Shown: one piece after another, positions 8,963 through 16,356 of the stretch | Position numbering within the stretch: position 1 is the stretch's first letter | How the letters are laid out: each line of letters starts with the position of its first letter | Notes under the pieces: model-generated | What the model was told of the DNA's origin: nothing | Database searches by the model: none | Seen by the model: the letters and a program-made list of their open reading frames with translations, nothing else | Assembly (NCBI RefSeq): GCF_004362055.1 | Contig: NZ_SNXB01000001.1 | Span: forward strand, 310,001-374,000 | Direction: 5' to 3' | Origin: Flavobacterium sp. 245 | GTDB lineage: Bacteria; Bacteroidota; Bacteroidia; Flavobacteriales; Flavobacteriaceae | DNA: 64,000 nucleotides | Position numbers and translations under genes: made by a program

Positions 8963-9442
8963 ATGAAACACTATTACACTTTATTTTTATTGTTGTTTTT
9001 TGTATCTGTAAATTATGCGCAGCAAACACAAACTCTAATTGTGGACAAGGCTTGGGTAAGTGAATCAGAAGAATGGTCAGATTTTAAATTTTCCGGACAA
9101 ATTGTATTCAATACGAATGCAAACAGTGAAGAAGGTACTTTGAGAATTGGCAATTACGATTTTTTATATGATTTTGCCGAAGGAAAAGCAAAATTTTCAA
9201 ACAAGTCAACGTACAGCACAGCTGAATTTTCACATCCGAGAAAGCTTTCTGTAACCACAGATAAACAAGGAGTTGTAAATTCAACATATGAAGGAACATT
9301 AGTTTTTCAAGGCGATAGAGATTATTATTCTGTAATTGCTGTTGTAACACTGCTAGAAAAAAGCGGTAATATGCTGGGTGTAAAAATGCATCTTAAAGAT
9401 AATACACAAAAAGAATACGCATTTAGCCTAAAACCAAGTTAA
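8963..9442 (+). CDS. secreted protein of unknown function
   Basis: This 159-residue protein begins with a signal peptide (MKHYYTLFLLLFFVSVNYAQ), cut probably after Ala-Gln or just before. The rest is predicted beta-rich with no cysteines and no family I recognise. It has its own promoter-like box and is followed 61 bp later by a ferredoxin gene. It is probably periplasmic or outer-membrane associated. Confidence 0.75.
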   Translation: MKHYYTLFLLLFFVSVNYAQQTQTLIVDKAWVSESEEWSDFKFSGQIVFNTNANSEEGTLRIGNYDFLYDFAEGKAKFSNKSTYSTAEFSHPRKLSVTTDKQGVVNSTYEGTLVFQGDRDYYSVIAVVTLLEKSGNMLGVKMHLKDNTQKEYAFSLKPS

Positions 9443-9503
9443 ATTGAACATAGGATTTTTTCACGTTATAAAATCCTGACCCTTAAAATTCCAAATAATA
9501 AAA

Positions 9504-9821
9504 ATGGATGTATTAATTAAGATTAAAGATCGAGAAGGAGTTATACACGAATTACAGGCTCCAACTGATATGGCAATGAACATAATGGAGTTATGCAAAG
9601 CATACGAACTTCCTGTTGAAGGAACTTGCGGAGGAATGGCAATGTGCGCTTCCTGCCAATGTTATGTTCTAAATGATGTTGCATTACCAGAAATGGGAGA
9701 CGAAGAAGAAGCCATGCTGTCGGAAGCATTTTATGTTAAATCGAACAGCCGTTTAGGATGTCAGATACCAATCACTACAGATTTAGAAGGTCTGGAACTA
9801 GAACTGGCTCCAGAATATTAA
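9504..9821 (+). CDS. 2Fe-2S ferredoxin (adrenodoxin/ISC type)
   Basis: The 105-residue protein has the four cluster ligands C42, C48, C51 and C86 in the order C-x5-C-x2-C-x34-C (GTCGGMAMCASCQC and LGCQIP). It is an electron carrier of the adrenodoxin class, used in Fe-S assembly or by oxygenases. It is a single-domain protein of normal length and ends just before a strong terminator. Confidence 0.92.
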   Translation: MDVLIKIKDREGVIHELQAPTDMAMNIMELCKAYELPVEGTCGGMAMCASCQCYVLNDVALPEMGDEEEAMLSEAFYVKSNSRLGCQIPITTDLEGLELELAPEY

Positions 9822-9828
9822 TATCAAG

Positions 9829-9859
9829 AAAGGCGAGAATCTAAATTCTCGCCTTTTTT
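9829..9859 (+). terminator. rho-independent terminator after ferredoxin
   Basis: AAAGGCGAGAAT pairs with ATTCTCGCCTTT across CTAA and is followed by a T run. Confidence 0.9.
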
Positions 9860-9890
9860 ATTTCAAATAAATAAACTGTGGGTTTCAATC

Positions 9891-9930
9891 AAAAAAGCCG
9901 TAATTACATTGCTGTAATTACGGCTTTTTC
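9891..9930 (-). terminator. terminator at the 3' end of asd (works in both directions)
   Basis: AAAAAAGCCGTAATTAC and GTAATTACGGCTTTTT form a long stem with A and T runs on either side. Confidence 0.88.
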
Positions 9931-9960
9931 TTTATAACAATTTAATTTAATCTTTCAAAT

Positions 9961-10950
9961 TTATACCAATCCAGCCTGAATTAAATACTCAGCTATTTGG
10001 ATTGTGTTTGTTGCTGCACCTTTTCTTAAATTGTCAGCAACGATCCACATGTTTAATGTGTTTGGCTGGCTTTCGTCACGACGAATTCTTCCAACAAAAA
10101 CATCATTTTTACCTTCTGCATATAATGGCATAGGATATGTAAATGTATCTAAATTATCCTGCACCACTACTCCATCAGTATTGTGCAAAATTTCACGAAC
10201 TTCATTCACCTCAAAATCATTTGTAAACTCAACATTTACAGCTTCGCTATGTCCTCCAACAACTGGAACACGAACTGCAGTAGCCGTAACTCTGATAGTA
10301 TTGTCACCAAGGATTTTTTGAGTCTCACGAACTAATTTCATTTCCTCTTTAGTGTATCCATTATCTTCAAAACTATCGCAATGTGGGATTGCGTTTCTGT
10401 GGATTGGATATTTATAAGCCATATCACCTTGAATTCCAGCGTACTCATTCTCCAACTGTCTAACCGCTTTTACGCCAGTTCCAGTGATTGACTGGTAAGT
10501 CGAAACAATAATTCTTTTGATATTGTATTTTCTATGCAAAGGAGCCAAAGCCAATACCATTTGAATAGTAGAACAGTTTGGGTTTGCAATAATTTTATCT
10601 TCTTTAGTTAATGATGAAGCATTGATTTCTGGAACAACTAATTTTTTAGTAGGATCCATTCTCCATGCAGATGAGTTGTCAATAACTGTTGTTCCCGCAG
10701 CAGCAAATTTTGGAGCCCACTCTAATGATGTATCGCCTCCAGCAGAGAAAACTGCAATATCAGCTTTCATATCAACTGCAGTCTGCATTCCAACAACTTT
10801 ATATTTTGTTCCTTTATATTCAATTTCTTTCCCTACTGATCTTTCAGATGCAACAGGAATTAATTCTGTAACAGGAAAATTTCTTTCTGCTAAAACTTTA
10901 AGCATTACTTCGCCAACCATTCCGGTAGCACCTACAACTGCAATTCTCAT
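9961..10950 (-). CDS. asd: aspartate-semialdehyde dehydrogenase
   Basis: It catalyses NADPH reduction of L-aspartyl-4-phosphate to aspartate semialdehyde, the branch point to lysine/diaminopimelate, threonine and methionine. The 329-residue protein starts with the Rossmann motif AVVGATGMVGE and carries the catalytic cysteine in NPNCSTIQ, plus the later GGHSEAVN region. I use the ATG at 10950. A longer frame to 11025 runs through the promoter box at 10991 and is not plausible. Monocistronic, with its own promoter and terminator. Confidence 0.95.
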   Translation of the reverse strand: MRIAVVGATGMVGEVMLKVLAERNFPVTELIPVASERSVGKEIEYKGTKYKVVGMQTAVDMKADIAVFSAGGDTSLEWAPKFAAAGTTVIDNSSAWRMDPTKKLVVPEINASSLTKEDKIIANPNCSTIQMVLALAPLHRKYNIKRIIVSTYQSITGTGVKAVRQLENEYAGIQGDMAYKYPIHRNAIPHCDSFEDNGYTKEEMKLVRETQKILGDNTIRVTATAVRVPVVGGHSEAVNVEFTNDFEVNEVREILHNTDGVVVQDNLDTFTYPMPLYAEGKNDVFVGRIRRDESQPNTLNMWIVADNLRKGAATNTIQIAEYLIQAGLV

Positions 10951-10990
10951 TTTTATATCTTTAAATAATTCTATAATCAAATTTGTACTG

Positions 10991-10998
10991 CAAAAATA
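10991..10998 (-). promoter_or_regulatory. -7 promoter box of asd (TATTTTTG)
   Basis: On the minus strand this reads TATTTTTG, 40 bp upstream of the asd ATG. It argues against the longer reading frame. Confidence 0.65.
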
Positions 10999-11065
10999 AG
11001 TATAATAAAAGTCTCCGCAACGCACTTCACAAAAAATAACAAAATGTTATAAAACAAACATTTTG

Positions 11066-11096
11066 TAAAAAAAACCGCCTCTTTAGAAGGCGGTTA
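11066..11096 (-). terminator. rho-independent terminator of mscL
   Basis: On the minus strand AACCGCCTTCTAAAGAGGCGGTT is a stem-loop followed by a run of T. Confidence 0.88.
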
Positions 11097-11126
11097 AGTT
11101 AGACTTAGTGTAGCGGTATTATATTT

Positions 11127-11501
11127 TTATTTATTTTTTAATAAATCTCTAATTTGTGTAAGCAATTCTTCTTGAGTTGGCCCAGCTGGTGGCGCAGGAG
11201 CTTCTTCTTTTTTAAGTTTGTTCACTCCTTTAATAACTAAGAATAAAACAAAAGCGACAATAATAAAGTTAATTACTGCCGACAGAAAAAGACCGTATTT
11301 TACACCGCCAAAAGCTGTAAGATCTTGAATTTTTTCTAAATGCGCAGCTTCTAAAGCCGGTTTTAATACAAGTGGCGTAATTACATCTTCAATAAATGAA
11401 CTTACAATTTTACCAAATGCTGCTCCAATAATTACTGCAACAGCAAGATCAACCACGTTGCCTTTTATTGCAAATGCCTTAAATTCTGAAAAAAATCCCA
11501 T
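11127..11501 (-). CDS. mscL: large-conductance mechanosensitive channel MscL
   Basis: The 124-residue inner-membrane protein has the hallmark N-terminus FFSEFKAFAIKGNVVDLAVAV, a first helix with AVIIGAAFGKIV, a second helix (SAVINFIIVAFVLFLVI) and a charged C-terminal helix (EELLTQIRDLL) after a Pro-rich linker. It forms a homopentameric pore opened by membrane tension on osmotic downshift. Length and motifs are normal for the family. Confidence 0.96.
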   Translation of the reverse strand: MGFFSEFKAFAIKGNVVDLAVAVIIGAAFGKIVSSFIEDVITPLVLKPALEAAHLEKIQDLTAFGGVKYGLFLSAVINFIIVAFVLFLVIKGVNKLKKEEAPAPPAGPTQEELLTQIRDLLKNK

Positions 11502-11569
11502 ATCGTATCTATTTACATTTATAATAAGTGAATACCGAAAATACGTAATTTTCTTGAAATTTTTTAAAA

Positions 11570-14041
11570 TTATCTAAAAAATACCCGTTTAACGCGCTGC
11601 GAAATACTCGTCATAATTTCATAGGGAATTGTTTTTAGCGCTTCAGCCATTTCAATAACAGTTGGGCTTTCGCCGAAAATAATAACCGAATCCCCTTCTT
11701 TACAATCAATATGACTCACATCAACCATCAGCATATCCATACACACACTTCCTACGATTTTGGCTTTTTGATTTTTGATTGTAACAAAACCAACTTCATT
11801 TCCCCATAATCTCGAGATTCCGTCGGCATAACCTATTGGTATTGTTGCAATTTTTGTTTCTTTTTCAGCCATGAAACGACGTCCGTAACCTACGCTGTCA
11901 CCACTTGGAATGGTACGAACCTGAGAAATAATCGATTTTAAGGTTCCAACATTCTCCAAATATTTTTGTTCTGCCGGATCATTTGAAACACCGTACAGAC
12001 CAATTCCCAAACGAACCATATTGTATTGTGCATTAGGAAAATTGCTGATTCCCGAAGTATTCAAAATGTGACGAATTGGATTTATATTTAATTCCGTCAT
12101 TAATTTTGAAGACAATTTTTCAAATAAATGAATCTGTTTTTCGACAAAACCAAAATGTTTTGGATCATCGCTTGTTGCCAAATGTGATAAAATACTTTGA
12201 ACGCGAACGCTTGAATTGTTTTTTAAAGTCTCTATTAACTCATCAATTGTATTTTCTTCAAAACCTAAACGATGCATTCCCGTATCCACTTTAATATGAA
12301 TTGGAAAATCTTTTAAATTCTTTTCTTTGGCAATTTTCAAAAAGGCATTTAAACCTTTTAAACTGTAAATTTCGGGCTCCAGTTTATATTGTATGATTGA
12401 TGGAAAACTTGTCGATTCTGGATTCAAAACCATAATAGGCAATTTGATGCCACCATTTTTCAGTGAAATTCCTTCATCGGCGAAAGCCACACCTAAATAA
12501 TCCGTTTTATGATGTTCCAATAGTTTAGCGATTTCCAAACCTCCATTTCCATAACCAAAAGCTTTCACCATTACCATGATTTTGACATCATCGGCCAGTT
12601 TAGCTTTGTAGTAATTTAAGTTATGACTAATAGAATCCAGATTTATTTCGAGAACCGTTTCATGTGTTTTTTCTTCGAGCATTGAGACAATTTCTTCAAA
12701 TTGAAAAGATCTTGCACCTTTAATTAAAATGGTTTCATTACTAAAATTCAGGCTTTCAAATGCTGCAATAAATGAAGCAGTGTCCTGAAATGCAACGCAG
12801 TTGGAGAACTTAGATGCAAAAGAAGAAATTGTTGGGCCAATGCCAATTACACGGTTGATTTTATTATCAGAAATAAGCTGAGAAACTTTAGAATACAATT
12901 CTTCATTAGAAAAACCGCTTTGAAAAATATCCGACAGAATAACTGTTTTTGTAGCGTTCTTTTTTTGCTGGCTTTCTAAGAAATCCAAAGCAATTTTAAG
13001 CGACTGAAAATCGGAGCTGTAACTGTCGTCAATAATACTGCAATTATTAATTCCGTTTTTAACTTCCAAACGCATCTGTACCGGATACAACATTTGCATA
13101 CGATTTTGAATGGTTTTAGAATCGTATTTAAAATAAAGCAAAACCAATAAACAGGAAATGGTATTTTCTATCGAAGCCGAATCACTAAATGGAATTTCTA
13201 AATCAAAAATTTCGTTTTTATATTGGTATTGAATATTGGTAATTTCGTTTTTAGTTTCTTTTTTCAGAATAAAAACATCCGCATTTTTATCTGTAAAACT
13301 CCAAGAAAACAGTTTTCTCGGATGCATCATATATTCAGCCGTAAATTGCGACATACAGGAATCGACAATTTCATTTTTTTGATAAATAATAAGGGGGCAT
13401 TCTTTAAACAAAAGCAGTTTTTCATCTATCTTTTGTACTAAATTTAAAAATCCTTCATCATGTGCAGTGCCAATGTTCGTTAAAACACCAATATTTGGCT
13501 TGATGATTTTTTCAAGCTTTTCCATTTCATTTACAGTAGAAATACCAGCTTCAAAAATACCTAAATTGTGTTTTTCATTTATCGCAATTACAGAAAGCGG
13601 TACACCAACTTGCGAGTTGTAGCTTTTTGGGCTTCTGATAATATTATAATCTGGGCTAAGCAAGAAATTAAGCCACTCTTTTACAATCGTTTTTCCGTTG
13701 CTTCCGGTTAATCCAATAACAGGAAAATCAAATAAATTGCGGTAATAAGCAGCAAATTGCTGTAAAGCATTTAAAGTGTTTTTGACCACCAAAAAATTAG
13801 CTTTGTCCTTAACATTTTCAGGAATATACTGAACAACAAAATTTTGAACACCTTTTTCAATAAGTTCTGGAATATACAAATGAGCATCGTTGTTAACGCC
13901 GGACAAGGCAATAAACAACGTTTTAGAACCGTTTTGCAGTGAACGGCTGTCGATTGAAATATGATCTACAAAAATATCCGTTTCTGTTGCACCATTTTGA
14001 GCGTTAAGAACCGGAATTATGTTTTTTAAGTTGATGCTCAT
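11570..14041 (-). CDS. murF-alr: bifunctional MurF - alanine racemase fusion
   Basis: The first half (about 1-450) is a Mur ligase with ATP-binding GLTGSNGKT; it joins D-Ala-D-Ala to the UDP-MurNAc-tripeptide. The second half (about 455-823) is a fold-type III PLP alanine racemase. It carries the PLP lysine in VMVKAFGYGNGG, the RLGIGLYG tract and the catalytic tyrosine in SVGYGRRF. The fusion is characteristic of Bacteroidota. It couples D-alanine supply with its use in peptidoglycan. The length of 823 residues fits an intact fusion. Its promoter box is at 14059. Confidence 0.95.
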   Translation of the reverse strand: MSINLKNIIPVLNAQNGATETDIFVDHISIDSRSLQNGSKTLFIALSGVNNDAHLYIPELIEKGVQNFVVQYIPENVKDKANFLVVKNTLNALQQFAAYYRNLFDFPVIGLTGSNGKTIVKEWLNFLLSPDYNIIRSPKSYNSQVGVPLSVIAINEKHNLGIFEAGISTVNEMEKLEKIIKPNIGVLTNIGTAHDEGFLNLVQKIDEKLLLFKECPLIIYQKNEIVDSCMSQFTAEYMMHPRKLFSWSFTDKNADVFILKKETKNEITNIQYQYKNEIFDLEIPFSDSASIENTISCLLVLLYFKYDSKTIQNRMQMLYPVQMRLEVKNGINNCSIIDDSYSSDFQSLKIALDFLESQQKKNATKTVILSDIFQSGFSNEELYSKVSQLISDNKINRVIGIGPTISSFASKFSNCVAFQDTASFIAAFESLNFSNETILIKGARSFQFEEIVSMLEEKTHETVLEINLDSISHNLNYYKAKLADDVKIMVMVKAFGYGNGGLEIAKLLEHHKTDYLGVAFADEGISLKNGGIKLPIMVLNPESTSFPSIIQYKLEPEIYSLKGLNAFLKIAKEKNLKDFPIHIKVDTGMHRLGFEENTIDELIETLKNNSSVRVQSILSHLATSDDPKHFGFVEKQIHLFEKLSSKLMTELNINPIRHILNTSGISNFPNAQYNMVRLGIGLYGVSNDPAEQKYLENVGTLKSIISQVRTIPSGDSVGYGRRFMAEKETKIATIPIGYADGISRLWGNEVGFVTIKNQKAKIVGSVCMDMLMVDVSHIDCKEGDSVIIFGESPTVIEMAEALKTIPYEIMTSISQRVKRVFFR

Positions 14042-14058
14042 TTAAAAATTCTTTTTGT

Positions 14059-14066
14059 CAAATTTA
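14059..14066 (-). promoter_or_regulatory. -7 promoter box of murF-alr (TAAATTTG)
   Basis: The minus strand reads TAAATTTG 17 bp upstream of the murF-alr ATG, giving a very short leader. Confidence 0.6.
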
Positions 14067-14077
14067 AAAAAAGGTTT

Positions 14078-14267
14078 GCCACGAATTACACGAATATCTG
14101 CTAATTTATTTTTAGTTTGAAAAGAAATTTTGCCACGAATTACGCTAATTTTCACAAATTAATGATTTTTATAATTGAGCCTAAATATATTGGCAAATGG
14201 TAATCGTTCAATTATGATCAAAAAATAAAACAAATAAAAATTCGTGGAAATTAGTGCAATTCGTGGC
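14078..14267. repeat. dispersed inverted-repeat element (GCCACGAATTACAC family)
   Basis: The left side has two copies of GCCACGAATTAC (14078 and 14132). The right end has TTCGTGGAAATTAGTGCAAT and TTCGTGGC, complementary to the left ends. Related elements sit at 3539-3625 and 20957-21015. It fills the gap between divergent murF-alr and the PAP2-like gene. Confidence 0.75.
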
Positions 14268-14284
14268 TAAATACAATATTTGCT

Positions 14285-14292
14285 TATATTTG
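14285..14292 (+). promoter_or_regulatory. -7 promoter box (TATATTTG)
   Basis: TAnnTTTG match 25 bp upstream of the TTG start chosen at 14317. It rules out starting the gene further upstream. Confidence 0.6.
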
Positions 14293-14316
14293 TTCAACAC
14301 CACAAATTACAATGTT

Positions 14317-14922
14317 TTGAAAAAAATACTTCCACTATTCTCCTATATCTTACATCCGATTTTTATCTCGATGTATGCCACTTTATTTTATCTTTTTTGC
14401 AAAGAAGACGCTTTTACTAATCAAGAAAAATACTTTGTTTTATTCCAAATTCTAATCATCACGATTTTAGTTCCGGTTTTATTTTTTCTTTTGCTAAAAT
14501 CGACCGGTCATGTAAGTTCTATTATGGTTCATGAAACTTCGCAACGAAAAATTCCTTTGCTGTTGCAGTGTTTTTTATATATTTTATTGGTAAAACGAAG
14601 CATTATTATTACTCGTTATCCTGAACTGCATTTCTTTTTTCTCGGTGCATTGTTCACATCGATTTTAGCCTTAGTTTGTTCTTTATTTAAAATGAAACCA
14701 AGTCTCCATGTGGCAGCAATAAGCGGATTTGCCATTTTTGTAATTGGGCTGAATATTCACTTGCAAATGCAGAACCCCTATTGGACAGCTCTTTTAATTT
14801 TATTAACTGGCATTGTAGCCTCTTCCCGAATGGAAATGCAGGCACATACGTCTAGAGAAATTTTAATTGGGTTATTTATTGGCACATTGCCACAGGTTCT
14901 TTTTATCTATTTGTGGCTATAA
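14317..14922 (+). CDS. PAP2-like integral membrane protein
   Basis: This 201-residue protein has about six hydrophobic helices. Two motifs recall the PAP2 phosphatase family: KPSLHVAA (S-x-x-H-like) and SRMEMQAHTSREILIG (SR-x5-H-x3-D pattern with Glu for the last Asp). The first PAP2 lysine-rich motif is not evident, so catalytic activity is doubtful. No ATG precedes the first helix in frame. I take TTG at 14317 (MKKILPLFSY) because a promoter box lies just upstream. Its stop overlaps the stop of the convergent barrel gene by a few bases. Confidence 0.7.
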   Translation: MKKILPLFSYILHPIFISMYATLFYLFCKEDAFTNQEKYFVLFQILIITILVPVLFFLLLKSTGHVSSIMVHETSQRKIPLLLQCFLYILLVKRSIIITRYPELHFFFLGALFTSILALVCSLFKMKPSLHVAAISGFAIFVIGLNIHLQMQNPYWTALLILLTGIVASSRMEMQAHTSREILIGLFIGTLPQVLFIYLWL

Positions 14923-15621
14923 AATGTAAAAAATAAGCCCAATATTCATTGCCTTCATATTGACTTTTTCACCCGAAATTGTCGAAACTGAATTGAACAA
15001 AGGATTTAAGCCGTAATAGGCATAAACATTCCAAGTATTGTAACCTGTTGCCAGATAAATTCCGTATTGAAATGTATTGACATCTGGATTATTGACAATT
15101 TTATACGTGTTTTCACCATCGTCTAGAATTGATTTACTGGAGAAAATATAACTCAATTTTACACCTCCGTAAATTCTCCAGAACTTAGTGCTTTCATAAG
15201 TTGAATTTCTCCATCTGAATTCTATAGGAAGATCGACAGAATATTGTCTATATCGGTTTGAAACAAATTCACCATAATCATTTACGCCATAAATTACAGC
15301 GCCGTTTGCATCTTCAGAAACAGTGAAATTCTGATAAAAATTCTGATAACTTAATCCCAATCCGGCAGCAATTGCAATGGTTCTGCTTTTATTGATTGGC
15401 ATATCGCGCAAAAATCCAGCAGAAATTCCAGCAGAAAATTTATCCTGCTTTAATTTTTCTGGCGTATTCACCAAAAGATTATAGGTCACCGAAAAATAAA
15501 ACTGATCCTCACGATATAAAGAATCGATTTTAATTACTGGCTTAATTTCGGGCTTCACTTCTTCTTGTGAAAAAACATTCAGAAATGAAACAAAAAACAA
15601 ACAAGTAAAAAATAATCGCAT
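14917..15621 (-). CDS. outer-membrane beta-barrel protein (PorT-like family)
   Basis: The protein starts with a signal peptide (MRLFFTCLFFVSFLNVFSQ) and continues as alternating amphipathic strands ending in an aromatic-rich C-terminus (GLIFYIL), as in small outer-membrane barrels. It resembles the loose porT/OMP_b-brl family of Bacteroidota. I cannot show that it is the type IX secretion component PorT/SprT. I start at the ATG at 15621, since the upstream extension would use TTG. Confidence 0.75.
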   Translation of the reverse strand: MRLFFTCLFFVSFLNVFSQEEVKPEIKPVIKIDSLYREDQFYFSVTYNLLVNTPEKLKQDKFSAGISAGFLRDMPINKSRTIAIAAGLGLSYQNFYQNFTVSEDANGAVIYGVNDYGEFVSNRYRQYSVDLPIEFRWRNSTYESTKFWRIYGGVKLSYIFSSKSILDDGENTYKIVNNPDVNTFQYGIYLATGYNTWNVYAYYGLNPLFNSVSTISGEKVNMKAMNIGLIFYIL

Positions 15622-15687
15622 ATCGAATTTTGGTTTTAAATAGGTTTTCAAGTTTTAACGTTTTTTGCAGTGCATTTATTTCACTTA

Positions 15688-15695
15688 CAAATATA
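15688..15695 (-). promoter_or_regulatory. -7 promoter box (TATATTTG)
   Basis: Minus-strand TAnnTTTG match about 65 bp upstream of the barrel gene ATG. Confidence 0.5.
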
Positions 15696-15762
15696 ATATA
15701 ATGCCACTTGAAGATGCCGTTTGAAAACAATTATTCTCTTTTTCCGGAAGAATAAAGACATT

Positions 15763-15792
15763 TGTTGCACTTTTTCCAATAAATCTGCAACA
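15763..15792. promoter_or_regulatory. inverted repeat TGTTGCA-N16-TGCAACA, possible operator
   Basis: A perfect 7-bp inverted repeat lies 38 bp upstream of the promoter box of the His/Cys-rich gene. Size and placement suit binding of a dimeric regulator. Which one is unknown; a metal regulator is a guess from the gene content. Confidence 0.4.
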
Positions 15793-15830
15793 GAAAACAA
15801 AAATTGAATCATTTTTTCATTTCGCTTTTA

Positions 15831-15838
15831 TACCTTTG
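15831..15838 (+). promoter_or_regulatory. -7 promoter box (TACCTTTG) with almost no leader
   Basis: TAnnTTTG match ends six bases before the ATG at 15845, so the transcript would start within a few bases of the start codon. The mRNA would be nearly leaderless. Confidence 0.6.
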
Positions 15839-15844
15839 CCTTTC

Positions 15845-16198
15845 ATGAAAAGAAAACAGCTCATATTAAGTGTTTCAATGACGCTGACGATATTGTTCAC
15901 AATATTGTTTCAGTCCATACACAGTTTTGAGCATATTGTAAAACAGCTTTCAGAAAAGCAGTGTCATCACAGTTATAACGATCCAAGTGGTGAAATAACG
16001 CATGAACATCACAATTATGACTTGTGTTACGTTTGTAGTTTTGCTTTTGGAAGTTATACCGTTGCAGAAATTTTTTCATTTCAGTTTCGTACTTTTCATA
16101 AAGAAATCCCTTATTTCTTTTCGTTTTCAGAAAATATCAGTTCCTTTTCAGAAAGCGCTTATTTGCTTCGGGGTCCGCCTGCCACTATAGTTTCTTAA
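15845..16198 (+). CDS. small His/Cys-rich membrane-anchored protein next to TonB receptor
   Basis: The 117-residue protein has an N-terminal hydrophobic segment (LILSVSMTLTILFTILF) and then a cluster of possible metal ligands: CHHSYND, HEHHNYD and CYVC. The C-terminus ends in LLRGPPATIVS. I do not recognise a named family. Position 158 bp upstream of a TonB-dependent receptor, together with the His/Cys cluster, suggests a periplasmic metal-binding accessory of a metal uptake system. That is inference. I start at ATG 15845, just after the promoter box. Confidence 0.7.
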   Translation: MKRKQLILSVSMTLTILFTILFQSIHSFEHIVKQLSEKQCHHSYNDPSGEITHEHHNYDLCYVCSFAFGSYTVAEIFSFQFRTFHKEIPYFFSFSENISSFSESAYLLRGPPATIVS

Positions 16199-16260
16199 AT
16201 TTCGTTCATTCGAAAAAAATCACATTTCTTTTAATTTAAATTCAAATAACATTGAGTTTC

Positions 16261-16288
16261 CTAATCCTATTTAAATATTTGGGATTAG
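16261..16288 (+). promoter_or_regulatory. hairpin CTAATCC/GGATTAG before the TonB receptor
   Basis: A 7-bp perfect stem lies between the His/Cys-rich gene and the receptor, followed after some bases by TTCTTTTTG. It could be a weak terminator or attenuator; the T run is poor and offset. Confidence 0.3.
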
Positions 16289-16356
16289 AATGCTTTACTG
16301 TTCTTTTTGTTTTTTATTCAAAAGGAAAAATCAATTAACTATAGCATCATTGCCAA

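Noticed and set aside
10951..11025. N-terminal extension of Asd
   Set aside because: It covers the promoter box at 10991 and adds residues not found in the family.
14917..15621. Calling the barrel protein the T9SS component PorT/SprT
   Set aside because: Only general barrel and signal-peptide features are visible; the family name is loose and no other T9SS gene is nearby.
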